From NCBI GenBank assembly GCA_031308135.1, contig JAHLJT010009419.1:40019897-40083896 (forward strand): a stretch of 64,000 nucleotides of DNA, read 5' to 3'. This stretch comes from Acheta domesticus. Lineage: Eukaryota; Arthropoda; Insecta; Orthoptera; Gryllidae. This document shows, one piece after another, positions 40,577 through 52,560 of the stretch. A program made the position numbers and the translations under genes. Within the stretch, counting starts at the first letter, position 1, and each line of letters begins with the position of its first letter. The notes under the pieces were generated by a model. It searched no databases, was not told the DNA's origin, and was given only the letters and a program-made list of their open reading frames with translations.

Positions 40577-40634
40577 GGTGGTGGTGGCGGCGGCGGCGGC
40601 GGCGGCGGAGGAGGAGGAGGAGGAGGAAGAGGAG
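40577..40634. repeat. (GGT)(GGC)(GGA)n trinucleotide tract
   Basis: GGT, then about eight GGC, then about seven GGA units in one block. Frames here read as poly-Gly, poly-Ala or poly-Glu by composition. Confidence 0.9.
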
Positions 40635-41100
40635 ATGGCAGTGGCAAACATGCAACGCTTATGTTTCGCAACAGATCGTCGCGCTGGGCCTTCGCCGCCG
40701 CTGGCTACGACCCGCAGCCCTGCCGCGCTCGTCACGCCATCGGCTTTAAAGCGTTTGCAAAACGAAAGGAATTTTCATACGTGCAGCTTTAAAATGGGAT
40801 GCGCTGCCAGAAAAGTGCTGCCGCGCTGCCAGAACGTCGGCGCAGCGCGGCGCGCGCGGACGGACGGACGGGACGCTCGCCGCTCCGATGCGGCGGCCCT
40901 CGCCCAAGCGGGCGCGTGGGCGACGCTGGATTAAGATTTCGGCATTCGTTCCGCCTCGTTGCAATTGATACTCGATAGAGAAGGTGGCGGCGCCCCATGA
41001 TGTGTTCGTTTGGAGCGGCGACCGCGTTCTATTAACGACGGCGGGTCGATTAGCGCTATCGCTTGCTTCACGCCGCCGAGCGCCCTCGCCGCGGGAGTGT

Positions 41101-44100
41101 TATTTACTTTGTAATTAATTAGGTATTGTCGAAAGCTCCCCCTCGGAGAGATTTTTTTTCGCTCTCGTCTTTAATGATTAACTAAGTAATGTAGAGTTTC
41201 GCTTCGCAATAAAAAGTGGCGTAGAACTTCGCTGGGTCACAGGAGGCCTCCGGGGAGTTTAAAAGGGGTTGTTATGAGGGACGTTAAAAAAGACGAAACT
41301 TGCGCCCCTCAACTTTCGAGCTGTTACGTGTTGTATTGGAAGTTTCCTGTATTTTGTTACTTTTGTCTCCCTCCACTTCTCGTTAAAACTTAAAAGGTTT
41401 GTCATCGATGCTTCCTTGAGGGAACATGAAGCAGTTCGCTTTATCTATAGTAGAATTCGCTGATAGTGTTGGCTATCGTATGAAGGGCGCTTATTGTCAA
41501 TTCACGGAAGATGTTTTGTAGAGAAACGAGGGTGTTCTCATTTTCAATATTGAGCTCCCAAGGTAAATTATCTTCAAAGGATTATACATCTCTAATAAAT
41601 CAATTCTTAAGAATCTATTCTAATATCAATTGTAAGTTATCCTTTTTCTAACAAATGGAAATTTTCGTGTATAAATGAACGTATGATTGTAAGTAATGTT
41701 AATTTTTAGAGTATCGGATGACTAGTGTGGTTCGTTTAAGAGCGGTAGTAAAAGTCAAATAGCGCCTTTTTTTTTTACTACAACGGGAAGCCTATTAAGT
41801 CCACAGATTTTTAACGCGCTAAAACCAGTTTTTACGAAAACGGTTGGCAAGAATTTGTGGGGCTGTTTGGTGATGCAGTAGATTGGTTGATAATTCAAGC
41901 AGTTTCCTTGGAATGTGAGAAATAACTGGCCTAAGAATTTGTACGAGTCCAGGTACGACTTCACGAACATTTTAGACATGGTGAGTCGTGAGTTCACTAT
42001 GGTGATTGTTACTGCAGAATTTCGTCAAAGTTGTTAGATTCGGCAAGTAATTTCTTCAAAAATCTGTACAAGATGCAGTTGAATTTCTTTAACTGCGGGT
42101 CAAGGATGTGGCTTAGTTCGCGCAGAACCACTATGCACTCTGAGTGTGAGATATAAACTCAAAAATCTTGGAGTGGTTCATGTCAATTATGATTACTACA
42201 AGGTCAGTGGGGAACACATGGAATTTTATCCTTGGCTGGTCCAAGGAACCCCCGAACAAAACCACCGGGCGTCCAGTATCCTGTGGTGGGGTGGGGGGAA
42301 GGGGACAGGACAACTCTCGTCGGGCGAGTTTTCTCACGCACAGCCGAAACAAAGGGTCGCGTCGGCTGATGCCCCGGGCGCTCCTCTGCCCGGGCTCATC
42401 ATGGCTTTGTGGCTGCCCTTCGGGTGCAGGGCAGTGTGCTGCTCCGGGACGTTTTACGCTTGGAGATTAATGCCCAGCCTTGTTTTCTAAGGAACACTAA
42501 CTCGGCCTGAGTTAAACGCCCCCGCTGCCTTTACGCTTCGTTAAAAATCCTTTAAATGAACTGTGAATCGGGACCCAACTTTTAATAAGAGTTATTTTAT
42601 ATGTAGCTAACGTATGGTGGCCTCAGAAAGCTAACGTGATTTTCTTGAACCGAGTTGCATGTTCGACCGGTTGTATCAGTTAACATTTTGCCGTTGTCTG
42701 AATGAGGATTTAAGAAATTCTGGAAATGTCCTGGGTATTAATGCGCAAGTTGAAATTCCACGCATTGAATTAGTCTTATCGGGTTTGGACTTTCCTGTAT
42801 TCAAAACGAGTACGGTACCGACCAGAGGAGTAAGATAGTAAAGGTCAATTAGACTACGGCAACAGTATTGTATATCTGTATTTACCCCCCCCGCAGAAAC
42901 CCAAGGAGCAGCCATTGCATTTCCCTAGTTCCGATGCGAGCGTAATAGTACAGTGCTGCAAATGGTCATTTTTCTATCTCTCAATTGTTGAAATGGCACA
43001 ACTTTTCAAAACTATCATATTTATGTTTAATTCATTGTTTAAAATAAAAATGGTCAAATGTGGATTTGTTTGTAAAATGTTTATTTCAACAGTTATATGT
43101 AGTTCCCTAGTTATAGACGCTTGTACATAGTTATAGAAAGTAGGATTTTAAAATCAGTAAAAATCAGATTCTGTTCGATTTCCTTGTGAATGTCGTATTA
43201 GGTGATCAGAAACGTACTATGTGAGAGTTTTCCCTCCACAAGTTGTCATAAATTGTGAAGACAGTAACCGAAACTATCATACATGGTGAATTTGTCATAT
43301 TTCCAGTCATATTTGAAACGGTGTGAATGGATATGAAGTCATATTTCTGGTTATTGATTGATATGCCGTATTTTGATCGCAATGATCAAATGTAGCACTG
43401 TGGCCTGGCCGCGAGTGTGATTCTTCCGGCCCGTGTTCGCCCCCCCCCCCTCCCCGGATATTTAAAACTGCCGTCGAAGGCGGCCAGGGCTACCCTGCCC
43501 GATCAGGTCTGTTTCACGCTTCATGGAAAGAACTCGCTTGGGAGGCTCGCCCCTTCCACGCCGTGCCAAGTTTGCCGGACAGTCCAGCGCGTTGTTACTT
43601 GTTCTTCTTTCCCCTCGTTCGGTGTCATAATTTGACACTGATTGCATGTGCCGCGCTGTGATGTAGTCATAAAACCATTGCATCTATTAATTTAATTTCC
43701 ACAGACCTGTGGTGCGCTCCCCTTCAACTGCATTCATTCGTGGTAATATTTTTCTCTCGCTGAGAATGCCACAGAGTGAACAAAAAACGGTTCATTTAAT
43801 ACGAACCTCGGGCGTACATTAGTATGAAGCATACGTCAAATTGGTCGACGGACGGTTGGGCGCATTCACAGTTCCGTGTAAAATGCATGACGGTCGCAAT
43901 GTTATCAGCATTCCGCCCACGTACCCTGTCACCGGCTCTCGAACCGTAACTGAAGCGCCACATGAAGCTTACAAAATTGTTGCTTGGAGCGAAATTACCA
44001 TTTCCATACTTTCATATAGTTTAAATTTGTAGGATATTCTTTATTTTGTCATTTTTCTTCATTGCCGTTCCACAGTCATTTGAATGGACAAGTCTTTTTT

Positions 44101-47100
44101 AAATATTGCGCAGGAAACTTGTATAATATGGCACCTTTCGATTATGAACAGTTATAAAGGTCACTTAACCTTCCTTTTCGTTAAACGATTAATTAATTTT
44201 CGGTTCACAATTCATTTAGATCGGCCATGTTCATAATCACTTTGTTGAGCGTGTTGTTCTTGATGAATCTGAGTACAGTGTGTAGGAAAAGTCTCTATTT
44301 TGTTGTTAATAATCGTATTTATTTAATGCGTTAACGCTGGAAAATACATCTTTTTCGGAAGGATGATAAAATAAACTTAGTAGAAGAACGTTTCAGGCGA
44401 GGTGCATTAAACGTTTTTGTACACACCCACACATTTATTTACAGTTGTAGAGTAACGAAAATGTTCAAAAGTTGATGAAATTAATTAGGAGGTATTGCAA
44501 TTTCATAACAATGCGTTTCTTTAACGTCTGTGCTATAGTTTCAACGGGCCTAGGAGAAAAGAAAATAAATTCGACGAGCGATAAACAGCCCCTAGATTGC
44601 TACATTAGAGGTGAGTGCAAAAAATACTATAAAGCTGAGGGAAACGGATGTATTGAATGAGGCTGCTAAGAAAACGTTGGTGGACCTCCGTCCTGGGGAG
44701 CGGGTGGGTGGGAGAGCAGTCTGGTTGGCTAGGGAGCGTTTTTCGGTCACCGGGCCGGGCGGGCCTTCGCTATGAATGGGAAGAATAAGGAGCGGCTGCG
44801 ACAGCCGAGCGGGAGGACCGGCCTTGGGGGAATTTGTGTCGCTGCGTCCGCCGGGGGCAAGTCGTCAACTGGCGCTCGCGGCCCCGCTGCACCTGAGTGC
44901 CCTTGTGCCTTCACCCGCCCGCTCTCCCGGTTTCTACGAAAAGGCCCCGGCCTGGCCCCGCCCCTCCACCCCAAATGACCCGTATGTCTGAAGAACGGAC
45001 GTTGCCCTCCGGAGCCTTATTCACGTTTAAGGACCATGCTTGTACTGAATATCGGGCAATTCGGTGATTTGATTTCATTTGCTTCTATTCCAAGTTCCCT
45101 AACTCACAGAGTGGAAAGAAATTTTAATCGTTATGTTCTTGCCCATAACGTTTGGGTTATCAAAAAACAAACATGGATCTCCAGTTTCTGTAAAGTTGCA
45201 TTTTCTCCCGTATCCTAATGAACTGCACCCATCTGCGTGATCTTTGCTCTCCGTAAACTCCATTTCTCTAACGAAACAAAACCGATATTACATATTAAGC
45301 ATTGTATTAATATTTCATTCCTTTTATGTGAATTTATTACCTTATTACACTTTATTACAAATGGTGTAAATGCACAGAATTCAGTTGCTTCAAATTAAAA
45401 AATACTTACGGAAATGACTCAATGGGGTGCACGACACCCCAAATCCATTTCAAAATAACAATGATGAACGTAACACATATCAACACTGAAATAAACCACT
45501 ACGATAGATGAACTGATTAAATAAATTTACAGAATGTTCATTGGTCAGAGTTTTCAATATGTTTCAATAAAACAATATAAATATTATATTTTATTATATT
45601 ATGTTAAGTCTAAATTTTGAGTGGGGGTGGTCTACGCACCAGTGTGACTGGTTGAGGGTTAAACATGGTTTTGAACTGGAATGTGACTCGGGTCATGCCT
45701 TGACAAATAAGATATGGTTATATGTGGTGGTTATAATATGACGTACTTCGATGATTTCTAAATTAAATTCAAGATAGTAATTACGACGAGTTTGTTTTAG
45801 GGTTTTAATTTAATTTTTACTCTATGTGAAAACATTACTACGCAATATGAACACATTACTACGTGTTATAAACTTATATTTTATTGTATTGTGGTGAATA
45901 AAGTTTATACCATTTTAAGTTTATTTATTTTTGCCAATTTAGTAAAGACTGTGACGTGCGGGAGAAGTATAAAACTATGCACATTTTCTTGTATTCCAGA
46001 CTCCCTTTCCACACTCTGGAATTATACATAGTTTAATTATGAATAAAAGTACCAAAAAGCGAGGTTAGCAACATTTAAAAAACTAGACATTTTTGCTTCC
46101 GGGCCACAGAAAACTTCCCATCGATGAGCTAATTACAGTTTTGATTTTACTAATAAAATAGCAATCGACACCCACGGCTTCACTCATACCACAACTAGCA
46201 AAAGAGATTAATCGAAGCGCGGTGAAGCTACATTTATGTCCAGAAGCAAATCAAAGTTCATTCTCAGCATTTGCTGAAATCCATTCAGGATCAGGGGAAA
46301 CTTGACGACAAACGTGATCGAAACGAGGGTCATTGACCCAAAAGCCCTAGTACATTACTCGTTTCAGCCGTATTATATAGCCTTTTAAAATTACACACTA
46401 CAAATTTTAACTAATTTATTAAAAATATATTTATTAAAATAAATATTTTCCCATTTAATGGTCGGTAAAATCTCTAATTGTATAGAAACAATTGTGAAGC
46501 AGAAAATATTTTATTCAACACTTGTGTATCGACTTTATTTGTCTCGTGGTAAAGTATTGTAAAGTAACATTACGTGGATTTCTTTTAGTAAGTTGTTGAT
46601 ACAGGCACCTGATGAATACGATTTCTACGTGTTTTTTTTTAAATAAATATGTCCCCAGTCTTAAGTTTCCACAAAAACTACAGAATCATAAATATGCAAT
46701 GCGAAGGTAAGATTGTAAGCTCGATGAAGAGAGGCATGTTGGAATCACGTGGATGGCATTTGCTAATTCGTACAGTTTTTATCTGCAGTCTAGGTATTTT
46801 AGGATTATGTTCCCCAGAATATTATACCACATCTCAGGCGGAAATGTACATTCACAATACGCACATGCTGCAGAATTAATTTAATGGTTAATTTATTTAC
46901 GTGAATATTTCATTTGACATTTTTCTGATTTGTGAGACCCAAAAATTTTGTAACATTAACATCCACCAATTTCATATTCATTTTAATGGCGTTTGCAAAT
47001 ACCTGTTGGAAATGCACATTCCCCTTGGAACACTTTTCTCTTTCGTTAACAATTTTTTACGAAACTAATGTAAAACATCTGAAATCGTACTTTTTTTTTT

Positions 47101-47129
47101 TTTTTTTTTTGAAAGTATATTCGTGTACC
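41101..47129. other. AT-rich spacer
   Basis: No gene recognised. The segment 46080-46380 is less AT-rich and its minus strand has a GAGTGAAGCCGTGGGTG motif reminiscent of LINE 3' regions, too weak to call. Confidence 0.5.
44660..44980. promoter_or_regulatory. Short GC-rich block
   Basis: GC-rich for about 300 bp without a gene. Confidence 0.25.
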
Positions 47130-47840
47130 AACAAAAGGGAAAAGAAAAAACATCAAAAAATAACAAAAAGAACCTGTTCTGTTTCTAATAGACGAGGGCA
47201 TATCGTTTGCAAATCAGAGAAAGAAGATATGAGATCGAACAGATCGAACACCGCATTTCTCAATGCTCAATTTGCAAAGAATTGGGAAGATGAGTAAATA
47301 ATGTTCTTTCGTGCCAATACGGCATTTCTATTTTGATATCTATATTTGAGGTAAAAGAATATCCAATCCAGGACAGTACTACGAATTCCATATGAAGCTA
47401 ATTTTAAAAGCAAAATGTTATCGTTGTTGACGTCAAAAACTTAGGAAATATTTTTTTAAACTCCAATATGTGCTGCATTTTGGTCTACTGATGAAGCAAC
47501 ATGTTCCAAGAAAAAAGAATGCCGTTTCTGAAGATTTAAATTTTCTAAATCCATGTTGAGAGCCTGAAAACACTGCGTTTTTCCTGAGAAAAGTTTCCAT
47601 TCGTATGTAGAAAAGTCTTAATGTTTTTGAGGAAATTGACAAAAGAGAGAAAGGCTTAATATTTTGAATGACAAGCGCCCAAATTTTATAAATAATACGG
47701 AAATTCATCTAAACCAGCCGAATGTTTATTTTTTAGTTTACTATTCTGAAGATTTCATTGAAAGAAGTTTGGGGAACAAGCCTGCTGAAAAGCTTCGGGA
47801 AACAATAAATTGTTATTTTTAGTCCCTTCGTGAGATCAAT
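47130..47840 (-). pseudogene. Decayed non-LTR retrotransposon reverse transcriptase (jockey-like)
   Basis: Minus-strand translation in shifting frames gives reverse transcriptase landmarks in the right order. KNKHSAGLDE is near 47733-47704. NIKPFSLLSISSK is near 47665-47630, and SQHGFRKFKSSETA is near 47561-47520. ASYGIRSTVLDW is near 47400-47360, then CGV near 47258-47247 and NDMPSSI near 47209-47187. These match the palm/fingers region of jockey- and CR1-type LINE enzymes. Frameshifts and stop codons separate the blocks. The segment expected between the first two blocks is deleted, as are most catalytic residues including the FADD box. The relic is dead and truncated at both ends. The family is assigned from memory of motifs. 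Confidence 0.75.
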
Positions 47841-49029
47841 AGCAGTTGTAGGTGGTTGTTGGTTTTTTACGATATTTCTCATTGCTTTTGTTTTGTTGTT
47901 ATCTTTCAAAATATCTTTTTTTTCCTTCTGTTTTGCCTGTGTTATTATTTTCCTTGAAATGCTTTTGTATTTGTGGAAGTAGACATGGAAATACGTTACT
48001 TTAAAAATGTAATGGAAGTTTAATTTTTCACGGTTCTCTAATTCCTTTTGTTATCCAATTATTGCTTTGCTGTTATGTTTAATTTTCTTTTTTAAAGAGG
48101 AAAGCATGCGTTGAAGTGGAATGAAAATGTTGAAAAGTAAATGGTATTCGTATTTGTATCAGTAGCAATCCTAGTTTACCTTTAATTAATAATCTACCTA
48201 CACGTATTATTTAATGGGTTAGTTTTAAAATGACTGGTGATTATAAGAAATTGTGCTTCGGGGTCACTGTAACCTAGATATTCGACACTTCTAATCTAGT
48301 CGTGAGTTTGTTAATTATGATTTGATGTATTACTTTTGTTATTTCGCTGTGTAGATACATTTACTGTAAGATCTAAATTAAGAGTGAACTAAAAGGATAA
48401 CCAGCCCTTTTTCGCAAAATTCGTCATGAAAATAAAATCTTCACATAAAACAGTGGATTTAAAAGAACTATTACTAATTGTTTCGAGTTATTTCTAGATT
48501 GTCTAAGAAAGTGAAGTAATCTACAGCTGGTTTTGTTGGAGGTAGTTGCTATTTACTTAATTATTTATCCCGAGTGTTTGGCCGAAGGAAATGTCGTTCC
48601 CCAAATATCGTTCCCCAACACATAAGGGAATGAGGCAGGTGAAATGACAGGTAAATGGGTATGTACCAGTTTTTAGGTACTCCCAGGATAAGTAAATGTG
48701 TCCAAAGGAGGTGCTGAGGATTGAGGATAACTAGCTGTGAACGGAAATGGCCCTGAGGCAGGACGCTGCCTAGGATGTGAAAGGATGTTTGGCAAGCTGA
48801 CCACCTAATTTAAAATAATCTTGCTGAACAGGTCCCAAAACAATATTTAAATGCAGGTCGAAACATTGAAATTGAAATAAAGGCGCAATTACAAACTAGT
48901 GGTGCTCAAAAATGGCACAGACTTTCTCGTATTAGTTTTCTATTTCCTTTGGTCTTGGTTAGCTATTCGGACTTGTCACATACTCGTCCCAGCCGCCATG
49001 TATCGCCGACAAAACCACATTTTATTCAC
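47841..49029. other. AT-rich spacer
   Basis: No protein-like frame. A less AT-rich part at 48570-48860, with AGGCAGGACGCTGCCT, is unexplained and may be an old repeat. Confidence 0.45.
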
Positions 49030-50200
49030 ATTTTCCTGATTTTTTCGGATTCTTAATAATAGAAAGAAAATATTTTATGAATATTAAAGAACAGTAAAAC
49101 CTTCTCCGAAATGTCAAATTTATTCGAAAAATTTGAAGCCGTTTTTAAGAAATTTGCGTTTAAGCGCTATGTAAATTTGAAAATTGAAGCTATTTTTTGC
49201 AGGAATCTTTTGTGATTTCGATAAACGTCATTAAAAGTAATTTGAAGCACTTTAAATCAACACAATAGTGTTTACAAATTGCGGGAAATGAGCATATTAA
49301 GTGTGAGAGATCTTTCAAAAAAATTACATTTTTGTAATTTTGGAAAAAAAAAATACATCCCAAAATTAATATTAGGTCATATTTAAAAGTATAATTTCCA
49401 CTACACGTTCGAAAAGTTTGAAGAAAAATTTGGAGCAATTTATAACAAAATGGCGTTTAAGTGTTTCTGAAAGTGCGGAATTTTGAGCTAGTTTTCACTG
49501 AAAACAACTGAGTTTTCGAAAAACTTCTCAAGATAGTAAATATAAAGTAAATATACTCATAAATATAATAATGTAAACAAATAGCCGTTAATGTAAATTT
49601 TAATGACATGAGAGAAGTCAAAAAATTTATGTAATTTTTGAAAAAACAAAAGAATATAGCAATTTGGTGTTTAAATCATCTCATAGAGCACATTAGACAC
49701 AATCCTTACCAAATGTTGAAAGAAAAAATTTGGAGCCGTTTTTTGAGAAAATCTTGTTTTTGTATTTTTTTAAATTGCACACTTTTCGCGAAAACTGCTA
49801 AAATTTTTCAAAAGGATGTACATTACCTTATTGAAAGAACTCGCCATGGAGAACAAATTTTATTTGAAGGAAAACTTTCTATCTTCAACTTTGTAGTTGT
49901 AGGGAGATGCTGAAAATATTTCGAACTTTTGCAATTTTTGAAAATTCAGAGTTAACCGCGAAAATCGGTCGTATGCCACAATAAATGAATTTTACTCTAT
50001 TCTTGCAGGAAATTTAAAGAAAAAAAAATGGCGCAGTTTTTGAGAAAATTTTGAGTGTCCGGGAGGCTTCATGTGAAGTACCCCCAAATTTTGAAGAAAG
50101 TTATTCAAAATCTCAAAGCTTCGACTAGACCCAGATGGACAGGGTTTCTTCAATTTGGAACAAATCTTACGAAAAAATATACTACTTATATTACTCCGTA
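49030..50200. repeat. Degenerate tandem array, period near 300 bp
   Basis: The phrase TTTTTGTAATTTTTGAAAAA recurs in variants near 49325, 49630 and 49930. TTTGGAGC(C/A)GTTTTTTGAGAAAAT recurs near 49425, 49730 and 50027. Both give a spacing of about 300 bp over three to four units. The units share little more than these blocks, so the array is old. The same blocks and spacing occur at 59030-59790 in a CtBP intron. There are no terminal repeats and no coding capacity. Confidence 0.55.
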
Positions 50201-50783
50201 TATATGTATACCTACGGGAAAGTAAAAAGAGATAAACAGGGATTGTTATTGTTTAGTAAATTGGAATGTGAATATTTTTTTTAAACTAACGCTTTATGAC
50301 CAAAATTTATACAATTTTAATTTAACAATATAAATCTTTTACAATTTTGTCTGTTATACTTTTTTTTTTTAAATACAGTAATAATTTGTAGTCACCAATG
50401 AAATATGTAATGGCTTTCGGATTACTTCCAGTCCAACGGCGCTCATATGCCGTTTCGCATAACATACAGTGTTATTCTACGACGCGCGTTAATTATCGCG
50501 CGTCAGCGCTACGCTCGTGTGCAGGGGGCCGTAAGCAAGTGATCAATAATACGCTCACCACAATGAGTCAATTGAGAATTGGTTGCAGACTATTAATTAA
50601 AACGGGAATAAACAATGCACGGTTATTAACCTCTTTGTGCACATTGTATTTAATGTTGATGTTAAAACCGTTCTGCAAAATGACTATTTTTAAATGTGCC
50701 ACCTTTCTTGTGCACTTAAGATATGTTTTTGGAGTTTACGTGTGGCAAAAACTCGCGTTTGGTTCGTTATTGGTTTTTTCTCG

Positions 50784-50820
50784 TTTACAGATATCCACAA
50801 TGGTTGTGGATATCTGTAAA
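50784..50820. repeat. Perfect hairpin, 17-bp stem with 3-base loop
   Basis: TTTACAGATATCCACAA is followed by TGG and then its exact complement. The stem stops abruptly at both ends. Confidence 0.9.
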
Positions 50821-52149
50821 AGGCAGACAAAATAACAAAAGGGAGAAAAAAATTCTAGATCATGGTGCTAGTTCTACTCGCAATGTTTTGCTTTATGTTG
50901 TCAAAGCGATACGGAATCGGGATAGGTTTATGTGGAAACATCGTGATGGAACATGTCTTATCATTGCGCGAAGAGTGCATCCCGAGACCGCGGTCTTCAA
51001 AAGTCATTTAAGGAATAAATAGTTATTTGTCATTTAACAATAGGGGCACGGGATTTGTGAGAAGGTTGTGTTAAAGGAGATTTTTAACAGCTGTTTGTGA
51101 ATTAATTTGCGATTGGCATTCGACAAGGTGCTATGCAGTTAGATATTTTGCAATTTCAATAATGCAACGTGCATGTTCGCCAATGTAAATACATGCTCTG
51201 AGCGCATTACCCTCCACCAATCATTCTTATTACACGATAGTTATTAACATGTAAGTATTTATGTACTGTTCTAAGGTATAAACATTGTTTATGATTCTTA
51301 AAACGGTATTTACATGTTCACAACCTGTCTGGAGGACCGGAAATGCGCGCATGAAATGTACTCCGAATTGCGCACTTTCTCGTTCATCCGCAAAACCCAC
51401 ATTGACAGCGCGCCGAGGCGAGGGCCGTTACAGTTTGCTTTTCCGCCATCTTGCTCAGCAGCCCCAAAACGGAGGGGGACCTGCACTCACCAGTGCAAAG
51501 TGAATGCCAGAAAGGGAACAGGTTCTTTCGAGAACTCGTCGGGGTTACGCTGTGGATGACTTGAAAGCACTAGTGCGAAACGAACTTGCAAAGACAAGTG
51601 CTTTCCCATTGAACGCCTGAAGCCAACTTGAGCGCCGTCAAGTGGCGTGCAGAAAGTAATAATTGTATGGCACGGTAGCTGTGATGCATTTGGTCAAATT
51701 TTTGTTTGTATTATTGACATTTCCTTGTTCCATTTGGAAATATTTTCCCTCAGATCTGCGGTGAAAATAATGCGGACTCTGACATGCATTGGATACCGAA
51801 GGTATTGAGTTCAATGAAAACTAGACTGAAAACCATTTTGTCTGTTCAATGTACGGTTTGCTCTTTAATAAGGTCACAAATTCAATGAACCCTTTAGAAA
51901 CTGGAGTTGTCTAAATACAGAGGATGTCATAAAATAGAACTGCGTAGGAAATGAAGTTTTTGTTTTGAAAGGAGGGTAAACCTAACGATCGAATATGCAG
52001 AACTCGGGAAAAAAAATGTCGAGAAAGGTTTTTTTAATAGCTCTTCGAATGAAAGTATTAAACGATATTAATTGACAGTTCAAACGATTGAAGTTCGAAG
52101 CTCGATTAATATATAATCTCATTGTTACTCTAATCGCATGTAACTATTT

Positions 52150-52560
52150 GCTCCAGCTAGAGGAAATGTTGCGTAGGGTGGGGCGAGGCGTCGAGGGGAG
52201 GGAGGGTGAGTGTACTCCGGGTGTATCGGTGGCAAGTTGTCGCAATCTCCCTGTGCGACGCGAGTGGCATCGGCGATAATTCGCGTGCTCGAGCGCGCCC
52301 GGTAGCGGCGGCGGCGGCATCGGCGGGAAAAACGAGGCGAAATTGGGTGGCGATTGGCGGGCGCGTTGTTCCCCCTCCGCGCTGATCATCAATGCCCATT
52401 GACGCGTTCATTACCGGCCGAAGGGCGAGCCGGGCTTATCGGCGGCGCGGGGCCTCGTTAGGGCGGAAGCGCCCTTCCACCGCCCTCATCCTTCATTGGC
52501 GCGTTGTTTCACTCCGCCCCGCCCTGCTCCTCCGCGTTCCGTCCGCCAGGATGAACGTCA
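52150..52560. promoter_or_regulatory. CpG-rich block, 2.2 kb upstream of the first CtBP coding exon
   Basis: Starts with G-rich sequence and contains CGGCGGCGGCGGCATCGGCGG and GATCATCAATG. A GGAGGGTGAGTGT donor-like site lies near 52205. Possible promoter or UTR exon of CtBP, unproven. Confidence 0.3.

Larger units (their letters stand above)
39950..41100. promoter_or_regulatory. CpG-rich block with GGGC and GGC/GGA tracts
   Basis: A 1.15-kb island. Overlapping frames of 292 and 313 codons cross both microsatellites and have no recognisable domain. Confidence 0.35.

Noticed and set aside
39871..40934. Open frames of 292 and 313 codons on the + strand
   Set aside because: They overlap each other in a GC-rich block, run through microsatellites, are Arg/Ala/Pro-rich and show no domain; stop codons are rare at this composition.
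45424..45440. GGGGTGCACGACACCCC palindrome as an operator
   Set aside because: Only a 6-bp stem; expected by chance in 64 kb.
46080..46380. LINE 3' end on the minus strand
   Set aside because: Only a short GAGTGAAGCCGTGGGTG resemblance, with no tail, duplication or coding match.
46932..47297. 121-codon + frame
   Set aside because: It partly covers the antisense of the decayed reverse transcriptase and includes a poly-T run read as poly-Phe.
50398..50835. 145-codon + frame in AT-rich DNA
   Set aside because: No known motif; its end crosses a perfect hairpin. It could be part of an old element, but the sequence alone does not support a gene.
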